Source of the DNA: an uncultured Lentisphaerota bacterium
Lineage (GTDB): Bacteria; Verrucomicrobiota; Lentisphaeria; Victivallales; GWF2-50-93
Direction of reading: 5' to 3'
Length of the DNA stretch: 35,819 bases
NCBI GenBank assembly: GCA_903872565.1
Contig: CAIQLG010000047.1
Coordinates: forward strand, 1-35,819
This document shows, in pieces, positions 19,554-28,406 of the stretch. Every line of letters begins with the position of its first letter. Position 1 is the first letter of the stretch. Position numbers and translations under genes: made by a program. Below the pieces are notes generated by a model. That model searched no databases. It saw only the letters and a program-made list of their open reading frames with translations, and was not told the origin of the DNA.

Positions 19554-20369
19554 ATGGCATCGGCGACTAGGAAATATATGGTGGAGCCCGGCGGAAAAAT
19601 AAATCTTTCCAAGATGAATCCCGCAGAAACAGCCCTTTTTGAGGACGGCAAGAAAGTGGCGCTGGAAAAAAACGAAAAGATGCGCTCCAAGATTGATTCC
19701 ATGCAAGAGATGCTCTATGCCCAGAAGAAACATCGTATCCTGATTGTGCTGCAGGGCATAGACACTGCCGGCAAGGATGGTACGATCCGCCACGTCTTCG
19801 AGGGTGTCAATCCGCAGGGAGTGAAGGTCGCATCATTCAAGAAACCGACGGAGCCCGAGTCGGATCACGACTTCCTGTGGCGTGTTCACCCGCATGTTCC
19901 AGGCAAAGGCGAGATTGTGATATTCAACAGGAGCCATTATGAGGATGTCCTGGTGGTTCGAGTGCATGATCTCGTCCCGGAAAAAATATGGAAGAAACGC
20001 TATGATCACATAAACAATTTCGAGAAGATGCTTTCTGACGAGGGCGTCACAATATTGAAATTTTTCCTTTATATAGACAGGGACGAACAGAAAAAGAGGC
20101 TTCTTTCGAGGCAGTCCGACGAGACCAAGCAGTGGAAGCTCAGCGAAAGCGATGTTCCGGAACGAAAACTGTGGGACAAATATATAAAGGCCTACGAGGA
20201 GGCGATATCCAGGACAAGCACCAAGGATGCGCCCTGGTATGTCATTCCCTCTAACCACAAATGGTACAGGAACTATCTGATAAGCAGGATAATATCAGAG
20301 ACTATGGAAGACCTCAAACTTAAAATCCCGAAGCCGTCATTCGATGTGTCCAAGCTTGTGATTGAGTGA
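19554..20369 (+). CDS. Polyphosphate kinase 2 family protein (polyphosphate:nucleotide phosphotransferase)
   Basis: ILIVLQGIDTAGKDGTIRHVFEGVNPQGVKVASFKKPTEPESDHDFLWRVHPHVPGKGEIVIFNRSHYEDVLVVRVH, KWKLSESDVPERKLWDKYIKAYEEAI, APWYVIPSNHKWYRN. These are diagnostic PPK2 motifs. Confidence 0.96.
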   Translation: MASATRKYMVEPGGKINLSKMNPAETALFEDGKKVALEKNEKMRSKIDSMQEMLYAQKKHRILIVLQGIDTAGKDGTIRHVFEGVNPQGVKVASFKKPTEPESDHDFLWRVHPHVPGKGEIVIFNRSHYEDVLVVRVHDLVPEKIWKKRYDHINNFEKMLSDEGVTILKFFLYIDRDEQKKRLLSRQSDETKQWKLSESDVPERKLWDKYIKAYEEAISRTSTKDAPWYVIPSNHKWYRNYLISRIISETMEDLKLKIPKPSFDVSKLVIE

Positions 20370-20495
20370 GAATTAAAATACCGATTCAAGGGGCAGACAC
20401 TTTCCAATGGCATTGCCGAGACGGTTTTGAAATTTGGATTTCGCGGAAAAGCTGTTATAATAACTGTATATAAAATAAGAGGGAAATTCTTATGA
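20370..20495 (+). pseudogene. Putative remnant of a DUF4258-like toxin C-terminus upstream of the YgiT-type protein
   Basis: Open frame ELKYRFKGQTLSNGIAETVLKFGFRGKAVIITVYKIRGKFL* without ATG. Its TGA overlaps the YgiT start (ATGA at 20492). The AVIITVY string resembles DUF4258 C-termini. Confidence 0.4.
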
Positions 20496-20719
20496 TTTGC
20501 GACAATTGCGGAAAAAATAGAGCTTTCGAAAGAAAAATTACACATACCTATGGAAAAGGCAAGAGCCTTATACTGATTGAAAACATTCCTGTCATTGATT
20601 GTCCAGACTGTGGAGAGCAGGTACTTACTGCGGAAACAATCAAGGAAATTGAGAAGATTAAAAAAGGCAGGACTGCACATCTCAAACAGCGTTCTGTCCC
20701 AGTAGCCCAATTCGCATAA
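20492..20719 (+). CDS. YgiT-type (MqsA N-terminal-like) zinc finger protein
   Basis: CDNCG...CPDCGEQVLTAETIKEIEKIKKG: paired CxxC knuckles and C-terminal tail typical of this family. Confidence 0.82.
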   Translation: MICDNCGKNRAFERKITHTYGKGKSLILIENIPVIDCPDCGEQVLTAETIKEIEKIKKGRTAHLKQRSVPVAQFA

Positions 20720-21096
20720 TTATATTTGCCATAAAAAAGTTCCTGCCTTAATCAGATTTAAGGCGGGGAATATGATTCGTAAAAAAAGGAGATAAAAAAC
20801 AACTAAATTGTGCTTCGTGATCACCTCCCGATCAAATATCGGAAGAGATCCCGGGGCTAGAAAAAATCAATACGTAATTTTCGACAGACGTTTCTATCTG
20901 AAAACTGGTAATTTTCTCGTGTAAGGAACGATGTTGAAGGTTGCGCCCTCCTTTGGGCGCCTCCTTTGCATCCTTACACAGGCATACCAGTGCCTCAGAT
21001 AGAGTGCAGATGTGAGTGCGCCCTCTTTTTTTGGTAGCATTTCCATCCACACCACGCTTGCCGAGAATCGCCGCAATAAATAAAAAGGGGAATGTG

Positions 21097-22185
21097 ATGA
21101 AAAAAATATCTGCAGTTTTATTGTTCATGATGGCAACATTTAATGTCTTTCCAGAAAGTAATTCCGGAGACCCAAAGGAACTAGTTCAGGCGAGGGAAGA
21201 ATATGCACGACAGGCGAAACGTGCTTGTGAACCGATAAAGAAGAAATATCTTCAATACCTCGAAGATCTAAAAAAACGACTCGGCGCAAAAGGCGACATC
21301 GAAGGTGCCATGGCAGTCCAGAATGAAATCAAGGATATTTCTTCGAAATCATTGAATGAAATTATTTCTTTGCCTGAATCCAAAGAAACCGCTCAATCTG
21401 CTAAAGAAAAAGAAGATGGAGACAACCCCGATTCAGATCAAGGTGATCCATTCAAGGAAAAACTCTGGCTCAAATCCATGAGGATCAAATCCGGAGAATA
21501 TACCGTCGGAACTGAACTAATAACAATAAAGAATGAAAAGGATAAACCAGCTCCTCTGATATCTGTTGAAAAAGGTGCTTTATGCAAAGATGGGAATATC
21601 TTTATTTCCCAAGGAAGCATTATAGCCAAAAAAGCGAAATTTGCAAATGTCGGCATCTCTGTTGAACTCGGGGGGTATTTTGAGGCTACTGATTGCATCT
21701 TTGAAAAATGCTCATTCGCCAAAGGCGGTGGTTGGTTTGTCGCTTTGTGGAGTTCAAGATGGAAATTCAAGAACTGTGTATTCACTGAAAAGTTTTTCAC
21801 AGGTTGGGACTCCGTGAACGTCGGTGTAATCATCGAGAATTGTACTTTTTATGGCATCACCTTCCCAACATTCAATTACAGAGACGATGCCGGAAAGGAA
21901 TGCCAGGATGAACAAAGGACAATAAAAGATTGCAGGTTTGTTGACTGTGCTATTCCCGAAAGCGTTTTAGCTGCGACAAAGAGTTGTCAATTTCAGAACT
22001 GCGAATTCCTGCCCGACAAGGAATATAACTACAAGACTTCTGTTAATGTCAATATCTATGTGAATAACACAAAGGGCGATATGCCAAAAGGGAATGATAA
22101 TCTTAAGTTCAATGTCGTGAAATCCACAAATGACGACAAGTCTATGCGAGGATCAAATATCAAGTACAATTATAAGAAGCCGTAG
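21097..22185 (+). CDS. Secreted modular protein: coiled N-terminal module plus beta-helix-like C-terminal region
   Basis: Signal peptide MKKISAVLLFMMATFNVFPES; REEYARQAKRACEPIKKKYLQYLEDLKKRLGAKGDIEGAMAVQNEIK; C-terminal repeats of the type FEATDCIFEKCSF..WKFKNCVF..VIIENCTFYG..TIKDCRFVDC..SCQFQNCEF. Confidence 0.75.
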   Translation: MKKISAVLLFMMATFNVFPESNSGDPKELVQAREEYARQAKRACEPIKKKYLQYLEDLKKRLGAKGDIEGAMAVQNEIKDISSKSLNEIISLPESKETAQSAKEKEDGDNPDSDQGDPFKEKLWLKSMRIKSGEYTVGTELITIKNEKDKPAPLISVEKGALCKDGNIFISQGSIIAKKAKFANVGISVELGGYFEATDCIFEKCSFAKGGGWFVALWSSRWKFKNCVFTEKFFTGWDSVNVGVIIENCTFYGITFPTFNYRDDAGKECQDEQRTIKDCRFVDCAIPESVLAATKSCQFQNCEFLPDKEYNYKTSVNVNIYVNNTKGDMPKGNDNLKFNVVKSTNDDKSMRGSNIKYNYKKP

Positions 22186-22223
22186 AGAATACAATTAACA
22201 TGGGAAAGAAAGGAATCAATAAA

Positions 22224-23255
22224 ATGAAATCATGCTACTCCACACAATTTCTGATATGGGCGGCTTTATTATTTTTCAATTTTTCTGTGTTAGGCTTGGC
22301 TGAAGAAAAGAAAGATGATTCGCCGGAACTTTCCCAGGCAAGAAGCGATTTTCAGAAACAAGTCAAGACGATGCTAGATCCGATTACAAAAAAATATATA
22401 CAAAGGCTTGAAGACTTGAAGAAAAAGCTGGGTGCTAAAGGCGATATTGACGGTGCCAAGGCTGTCCAGGATGAAATAACAAGGTTAAAATCAATAGCTC
22501 CAGATTCTTTGGAAAATGAACCGAATTCAAAAGATGCTACAACAGAGAAGGTTTTGCTCGGAAAATGGTCCTTTGAAAAGAAAGATAGGTCTTATTCGGC
22601 AATCTGGACATTCCAAAAAGATGGAATCGTCTTGTCAAATAACGGGACACCTCGCGGCAATTGGGAAATAAGAAAAGATGTAGTGTATATCAATTGGGGG
22701 GGCAGTGCTTGGGAGGAATTTGTTCTTCCATTAAATCCAAATTCGACTGAGTGTAATTCTCACGTTGGTGGCTCAAAATGTGGTGTGGCAAAAAAAAAGA
22801 CATCAACTGAAAATTGTTTAGTAATCTGGAATCAACATAATGCTCACCATGATGACAGAGGAACAAAAAAGGTAAATATTATATTTTATGATAATAATCA
22901 GGAGATTAATAAAATAGAAAATCAGGAATTAAAATGGGAAAAAGGGAAAGACTGTAAAAATACATTCTCGCTGCCTGATAAAGAATTTGACAAGGTTAGG
23001 GTTGAGATTATCGAACATATCGGTTTATCTGGAGGACTATCCGAAATAGAAATTTGGAAAGATGGTGAAAATATTGCATTAAAATCAAAAGTCTCTGTAT
23101 CTGGTGTTTTTTCAAACAATAATGATTATTCAGGAGACCGGCTAATAGATGGAATAACTTCGTCTTCAGCTGAAGGTGTTGGATTTTGGCTATTGCACGA
23201 TAAAGCCACAGGTTGGTGTGAACTTAGTGATTTTAATAAGACTGTCAAAAAATAA
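22224..23255 (+). CDS. Secreted modular protein: same N-terminal module as 21097..22185, C-terminus resembling the start of an F5/8-type (discoidin) domain
   Basis: RSDFQKQVKTMLDPITKKYIQRLEDLKKKLGAKGDIDGAKAVQDEIT; SEIEIWKDGENIALKSKVSVSGVFSNNNDYSGDRLIDGITSSSAEGVGFWLLHDKATGWCEL. Confidence 0.72.
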   Translation: MKSCYSTQFLIWAALLFFNFSVLGLAEEKKDDSPELSQARSDFQKQVKTMLDPITKKYIQRLEDLKKKLGAKGDIDGAKAVQDEITRLKSIAPDSLENEPNSKDATTEKVLLGKWSFEKKDRSYSAIWTFQKDGIVLSNNGTPRGNWEIRKDVVYINWGGSAWEEFVLPLNPNSTECNSHVGGSKCGVAKKKTSTENCLVIWNQHNAHHDDRGTKKVNIIFYDNNQEINKIENQELKWEKGKDCKNTFSLPDKEFDKVRVEIIEHIGLSGGLSEIEIWKDGENIALKSKVSVSGVFSNNNDYSGDRLIDGITSSSAEGVGFWLLHDKATGWCELSDFNKTVKK

Positions 23256-23285
23256 TAAACGTCAACCAATAATAATGGAGGAAAA

Positions 23286-23480
23286 ATGAACAGAAACTGT
23301 AGAGAAATTGAAAAGTTTGAGGATTTAAACTTCAAGCAACAGGCCAGCAGGATCAACGCACATGTGTCAACTTTGGGGAAAGCGATAAAAGCCCACCTGA
23401 AAAAGTCAAATAAACCAGAAGAAACTTTGCGCAAATGCACCAGTCAAATAGCAAGAATGACGGTGCGATTATTGAAATAA
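23286..23480 (+). CDS. Small helical hypothetical protein (64 aa)
   Basis: ATG preceded by a strong TGGAGGAAAA RBS and co-directional with the preceding gene. Highly charged, helix-compatible sequence. Confidence 0.5.
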   Translation: MNRNCREIEKFEDLNFKQQASRINAHVSTLGKAIKAHLKKSNKPEETLRKCTSQIARMTVRLLK

Positions 23481-23562
23481 ACCACTATCCTTGGAAACTT
23501 TGTTCAAGGCTTTGTCTTTTTCTGGTAATTCCAATTCCATGTCAAATTGATTTTATAAAATA

Positions 23563-23616
23563 GGTAGGGACGCCTCGCCGAGGCGTCCGCGGCGGTCTCG
23601 GCGAGACCGCCCTACC
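23563..23616. repeat. GGTAGGG...CCCTACC-bordered double hairpin
   Basis: GGTAGGGACGCCTCGCCGAGGCGTCCGCGGCGGTCTCGGCGAGACCGCCCTACC: 7 bp terminal inverted repeat enclosing GACGCCTCG/CGAGGCGTC and GGCGGTCTCG/CGAGACCGCC. Confidence 0.85.
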
Positions 23617-23820
23617 AAAGCCCCTGCGAAGCCGATTAAAATTATGCCATTTGGATATAACATTTAAAATATCAATTTGACTTTTATTTAGAATAAGTAC
23701 AAGAAAAAAACAGACAAAGCCACTGGTCAACTCAAATACCATAATATTTTAGGGAAATTTGGGAATTGATTTCTTTCTATAAGTCATGACTCAGAGCAGA
23801 TTCCGCTGTATGTGAAAAAA

Positions 23821-23872
23821 GTAGGTCTGGTTTCGATGAACCCAGACATGCCAAGTCTCATCGAGACTTGGC
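23821..23872 (+). repeat. Two-hairpin palindromic repeat, copy A (compact)
   Basis: GTAGGTCTGGTTTCGATGAACCCAGACATGCCAAGTCTCATCGAGACTTGGC. Homologous to the reverse complement of 31807..31895. Confidence 0.85.
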
Positions 23873-23925
23873 GAACGTTTATTACAAGGTTAAGTTTTTG
23901 CTGCGCAAAAACTTAATGGTGAAGT

Positions 23926-25236
23926 CTATTTTATCAGGCTTCTGTCACCGATGTCCGGAGTGGCATACAGTGGAAGGAATCGGATTTTTTGTTCAGGAAG
24001 TTCCTTGTAGGGAGCGCTGTAGAGGACTATACCCTTTGGGCAGTTTGGGTAGTTCTCCAACATTAAGTGAAGACTGCGCAGCTTGCCTGACGGCCCGGAC
24101 TTTACTTCCACCGGGTAGATCTCTCCTTTTTTCACCGCGAGGAAATCCACTTCTGCGTTACTGTTCCTTGCGTCACGCGCCCAGTAGTAAAGATCGTTGC
24201 CGTGCCAGGCAATCAATTCCTGGGCTACAAACTGTTCCGCAAGCTTGCCACGATAGATTGCCAGGAGATCGTCATGCGCGATTTCGATGTCCGCCGGAAC
24301 TTGGCAAAGCCTCTGCATAAGGCCGATATCCAAGATGCAGGCTTTGAATTTGCCGGAAGCCGCCGTGGCTCCAAGAGGCAGACCAGACGGATTACAGGAT
24401 GGAATCTTATGCAGGAGTTTCGCTTTTACCAGCAGATCAAAAGCCTTGTGCGCAGTTTGATATGAGAAGTTCGAGCTGAGGCGGGTGTACTTCAATTGTT
24501 CTCCGACCGATTTGGCGACATTGAGAAATACTTCGTCCATACATTCGATGTCAACCCGCGGTTTATATTTTGAGAAATCATCGCGAAATGATTCAATTAT
24601 TTCCGACTGAACAGAGAATGCCTCTATCATCGAGCCAGTATCGCGGTAAGCCTTTACCGCTTCCGGCATACCACCGACAAAAAAATAGTTTTTCAGCTCC
24701 GAGAGGATGGCCTGTTGCAGGGATTCACTAAGCTCCGCCTGAAATGTAAGCACTTTTTCAGCCATAGGGACTTTCCCCAAGGCCAGCAAATATTCATAAA
24801 ATGTCATGGGGTGAACGTGCAGATACTGAATTCGTCCTACGGGAACAGATATCTCGCCGAAGGCAAACTCCAGCAGGGATCCCGCTGCAACAACATGAAG
24901 CTCCGGCATTTTTTCATAAAAATAACGCAGTGACATTATTGCCCGGGGACAAGCTTGTACTTCGTCAAGAAAGAGAAGTGTCTTTCCGGGCAGAATCCTG
25001 CCTGCTGCAAACTCCAGACCCTTGAGAATCTCGCGAGGATCAAGACTGCCTTCAAAATATCTGTGCAAATTCCGTTGAGCCTCCAAGTCAACAGTGACAA
25101 CATGTTTAAACTCTTTTGCGAGCACATTTTCGACCAACCAAGTTTTACCCACCTGTCGCGCTCCGCGGATTATCAAAGGCTTCCGTCTTGCTGAATCTTT
25201 CCAGTCAAGAATTTTTTGTTCAGCTAATCGTTTCAT
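23926..25236 (-). CDS. AAA ATPase with DUF4143 C-terminal domain
   Basis: RKPLIIRGARQVGKTWLVENVLAKEF (Walker A), KTLLFLDEVQACPRAIMSLRYFYEKMPELHVVAAGSLLEF (Walker B/sensor), NAEVDFLAVKKGEIYPVEVKSGPSGKLRSL. Confidence 0.93.
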   Translation of the reverse strand: MKRLAEQKILDWKDSARRKPLIIRGARQVGKTWLVENVLAKEFKHVVTVDLEAQRNLHRYFEGSLDPREILKGLEFAAGRILPGKTLLFLDEVQACPRAIMSLRYFYEKMPELHVVAAGSLLEFAFGEISVPVGRIQYLHVHPMTFYEYLLALGKVPMAEKVLTFQAELSESLQQAILSELKNYFFVGGMPEAVKAYRDTGSMIEAFSVQSEIIESFRDDFSKYKPRVDIECMDEVFLNVAKSVGEQLKYTRLSSNFSYQTAHKAFDLLVKAKLLHKIPSCNPSGLPLGATAASGKFKACILDIGLMQRLCQVPADIEIAHDDLLAIYRGKLAEQFVAQELIAWHGNDLYYWARDARNSNAEVDFLAVKKGEIYPVEVKSGPSGKLRSLHLMLENYPNCPKGIVLYSAPYKELPEQKIRFLPLYATPDIGDRSLIK

Positions 25237-25420
25237 GGCGTTGCTCCCTTAGGTTACTATTATTCAGCTAAGTTCTATTAAACAATAGTAATATAATGCA
25301 TATGCCTCTAAAATCCAGTAATGATTTAGAAAATATTGAAGATTCTTTATTGAAACTCAGGAAACCCCGTCCTCCGGGCGAAGCCAGGTGTTTCGCGGGA
25401 AATATCCTGATTCTTCCACT

Positions 25421-26005
25421 TCATAATTTTCCCCAAGCTGAGTGCTGGACTATGCGCCCCTCTCTCTTCCAGTTTTTCTCAAAGTCGGTTTCGATTTCCG
25501 CAATGTCTTCGATGAGGCTGTTGTCCTTGTGGAAAAGTCCAGACTTCTCCATTTCGCCGCAGACTGAATTGAAATACCGGGAGTCGTCTGTGGAGAAATG
25601 GAAAGTTCCCCCGGTTTTTAGTATTCTTGACAATGAGCCTATGAATTCGGAGCAGATCAGTCTTTTCGACTCGTGCTTGTCTTTAGGCCAGGGATCTGGG
25701 CAGAGAATATGAATCCTGTCAATCGAGGAGTCCGGGAGCAGTATTCCGGCGAGGAATCTTGACTCGGATCTCAGGATTGCGAGATTCGCGAGATTTTCTC
25801 TTTCGGCCTTTTTTTTAAGCTTGCGGAGCCTTCCGATCATGACATCGGACGCCATTATTAGGCGGTCGGGGTGGAGCCTGGCGAGCGCACATGAGAATGT
25901 CCCTTTTCCGCATCCGAGGTCGAGTTCGGTCTTTCCCGACGTGGGGACGGATTCGGCGGAATAAGCCTGAGTGAGAATTATAATATCAATGTTTTTTCTG
26001 TTCAT
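25421..26005 (-). CDS. trmB: tRNA (guanine-N7-)-methyltransferase
   Basis: ELDLGCGKGTFSCALARLHPD, IDRIHILCPDPWPKDKHESKRLICSEFIGSLSRILKTGGTFHFSTDD. Start at MNRKN avoids the long 5' extension. Confidence 0.88.
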   Translation of the reverse strand: MNRKNIDIIILTQAYSAESVPTSGKTELDLGCGKGTFSCALARLHPDRLIMASDVMIGRLRKLKKKAERENLANLAILRSESRFLAGILLPDSSIDRIHILCPDPWPKDKHESKRLICSEFIGSLSRILKTGGTFHFSTDDSRYFNSVCGEMEKSGLFHKDNSLIEDIAEIETDFEKNWKREGRIVQHSAWGKL

Positions 26006-26074
26006 GGCTGGAATAATATACGGATAATAATTATCTTTCAAGAGGGAATAAAACAAAAAGAACAAGAGAGACAG

Positions 26075-28375
26075 ATGCAGAACCGGGTACTCAAGATAAT
26101 ACGGAACATATCCAAGGTCATTTCAGAGAGCATTGACAGGCAGGTTGTGCTTGATGAAATCGCGAAGATACTGGCTCTCAGGCTAGACTGCCAAGTCTGT
26201 TCGATATATATCCACGACGAGTCCACCAATGAGCTTGTCCTCAAGTCCACTTTCGGCCTTAATCCTGATTCTGCCGACAAGATTAGGCTTAAGCCGGGAG
26301 CCGGAATAACGGGAACGAGTTTTGTTCAGAACGAGATAATCAATGTGGCCTCCCCGGACAAGCATCCGCAATATGTGTTTTTCGCCGATTCCGGCGAGGA
26401 GAAATACAAGTCTTTCCTCTCGATCCCGCTGACCGCCAGTGGCCACTGTGTCGGAGTCCTGAACCTCCAGAGATTGGCGGAAAAGCGATTTTCACCTTCG
26501 GTTGTTGACACGGTGAAGTCTGTCTGCACGCAGGTTGCCAACCTGATTCTGGCATCGCGGATGCTGGAGGTGCTTGCCGTAGATAAGAAGAAGGTTGTGG
26601 TGGAGGCACGGCATCCGTCCAGGGGACAGAAAGTCATAAAGGCCGTGTCTTCCGGGGCGGGTGTGTCCATTGGAAGAGCCACAATTTTCGAGCGCTACGA
26701 CTATTTCTCGGAGATAATGCCTGAAATGCTTGAATCATCTTCAAAGGAACTCCTGTTATTAGAATATGCCATAAAAATGGCGAAGAAGGAGACTGCGGAG
26801 CTTGAGGCGCACGCCATGAAGATGATTTCAGAAGCCGACGCCTCCATTTTCAATGTGCATATCCTTTTCCTGGAGGACAAGGCTTTTCTCGACTCCATAC
26901 GTGACAAAATATCAGGGCAGAATTTTTCCATAGAGTACAGCATCAAGATTGTCAATGATGAATATCAGGCGAAATTCAGTCAGCTGAAGGATCCTGTCCT
27001 CAGGGAGAAATCTTCGGATCTCAAGGATGTCCTTCTCAGGCTTCTCGCAATTGTCAAGTCGTTGAGAGGCAGAGAAAAAGGTGTCGAGAAATATGTCAGA
27101 CATGAAAATCAGATCATAGTCACGACTGAGCTTCTGCCTTCCGACATAATAAAGCTTCCGATCGAGAACATCTCGGGGATTATCTGCGAGAGGGGAGGGA
27201 CGACAGCCCACATTGCCATTCTTGCGAAAGCACTCAACATTCCTCTCATGTTGGGTGTCAGGGATCTGCTGAAGGAACTGTCTGAAGACGATGAAATCAT
27301 AATGGACTGCCATTCTGGGAATCTCTACATAAGGCCCACCGCCAAGATAAGAGAGCAGTTCGAGGATATCATAAAGACGGGAAAGACTTCAAAGAAGCTT
27401 TGCGATCACGCTCCGGCGTTTACCACCGACGGGGAGAGGATCATTGTTCGGGCGAACCTGTCACTTGTCAGCGAATGCCCCATGCTTTCAACGTTCGGAG
27501 CCGAAGGCATAGGGCTTTACAGGACGGAGTTTCTCTTCATGATAAGGGATCACGTGCCTTCCGAGGACGATCAGGCCGGCGTCTATTCTAAAATTGTCGC
27601 GGCGGCCGGTGAAAATTCTGTGACCATGAGGATTCTTGACATAGGGTCTGACAAGCCTCTTCCATATTTCAATCTGCCCTCGGAAATGAATCCCGCCCTG
27701 GGGTGGAGGGGGATAAGGGTGATGCTCGAAAAGCGGGATATGCTCAAGACCCAGCTGAAGGCGATACTCAAGGTGTCCTCCGGCGCCAAACTGAAGATCC
27801 TTTTCCCCATGGTTTCCGTCACTTCCGAAGTCATTGAGATAAAACAAGTATTGTCCGAAGTCGAATACGAACTGCATTCCAGAAATATTCCGCATAATGA
27901 GAATTACCAGACGGGGATAATGCTCGAGGTGCCTTCTGCGGTGATAGCGCTGGATGAGATTCTCCCTTACGTTGACTTCATGAGCATAGGTTCCAACGAT
28001 TTGCTGATGTACACCTTTGCCGCGGACAGGACCAACGAGTATGTAGCGTCAAAAGTGAAAGCATTGCACCCGACCTTCCTTAAACTGCTTGCCCTGATAG
28101 GCCGTAAATTCCGCAAGCACCCTGACAAGGGACTTGCGATATGCGGAGAGATGGCATCGCATCCTTATGCCGCGCCGTTTCTCATTGGTGCCGGAATCAG
28201 GGAGTTCAGCATGTCAATGCCTCAGATCCATTCCGTCAAGAAGGCGATAAGGGCGTTTTCCTCGACTGAATGCGAGTCCATTTTGGAAGAGGCCATGGCC
28301 TTCGACAACATGGAGTCGGTACTCTTCCTTGTGAAACAGGCGTTTATGGACAAAGGACTTGAAAATGTCGACTGA
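26075..28375 (+). CDS. ptsP: GAF-domain PEP:protein phosphotransferase (PTS enzyme I / EI-Ntr type)
   Basis: N-terminal GAF (ALRLDCQVCSIYIHDESTNELVLKSTFGLNP...), GGTTAHIAILAKALNIPLMLG (phospho-His region), EGIGLYRTEFLFMIRD, IMLEVPSAVIALDEILPYVDFMSIGSNDLLMYTFAADR, ICGEMASHPYAAPFLIGAGIREFSMS. Confidence 0.93.
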   Translation: MQNRVLKIIRNISKVISESIDRQVVLDEIAKILALRLDCQVCSIYIHDESTNELVLKSTFGLNPDSADKIRLKPGAGITGTSFVQNEIINVASPDKHPQYVFFADSGEEKYKSFLSIPLTASGHCVGVLNLQRLAEKRFSPSVVDTVKSVCTQVANLILASRMLEVLAVDKKKVVVEARHPSRGQKVIKAVSSGAGVSIGRATIFERYDYFSEIMPEMLESSSKELLLLEYAIKMAKKETAELEAHAMKMISEADASIFNVHILFLEDKAFLDSIRDKISGQNFSIEYSIKIVNDEYQAKFSQLKDPVLREKSSDLKDVLLRLLAIVKSLRGREKGVEKYVRHENQIIVTTELLPSDIIKLPIENISGIICERGGTTAHIAILAKALNIPLMLGVRDLLKELSEDDEIIMDCHSGNLYIRPTAKIREQFEDIIKTGKTSKKLCDHAPAFTTDGERIIVRANLSLVSECPMLSTFGAEGIGLYRTEFLFMIRDHVPSEDDQAGVYSKIVAAAGENSVTMRILDIGSDKPLPYFNLPSEMNPALGWRGIRVMLEKRDMLKTQLKAILKVSSGAKLKILFPMVSVTSEVIEIKQVLSEVEYELHSRNIPHNENYQTGIMLEVPSAVIALDEILPYVDFMSIGSNDLLMYTFAADRTNEYVASKVKALHPTFLKLLALIGRKFRKHPDKGLAICGEMASHPYAAPFLIGAGIREFSMSMPQIHSVKKAIRAFSSTECESILEEAMAFDNMESVLFLVKQAFMDKGLENVD

Positions 28376-28406
28376 ATATTTTCTATTAAAAAGATGAGAG
28401 GTTATA

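Noticed and set aside
20930-20962. GCGCCCTCCTTTGGGCGCCTCC hairpin upstream of the modular protein gene as a terminator or riboswitch
   Set aside because: Short hairpin (GCGCCC...GGGCGC) without a following U-tract and with no recognisable aptamer consensus; not enough to call.
23926-25236. DUF4143 ATPase as part of a defence system
   Set aside because: DUF4143 AAA proteins are common stand-alone genes; no neighbouring nuclease or defence partner is present to support it.
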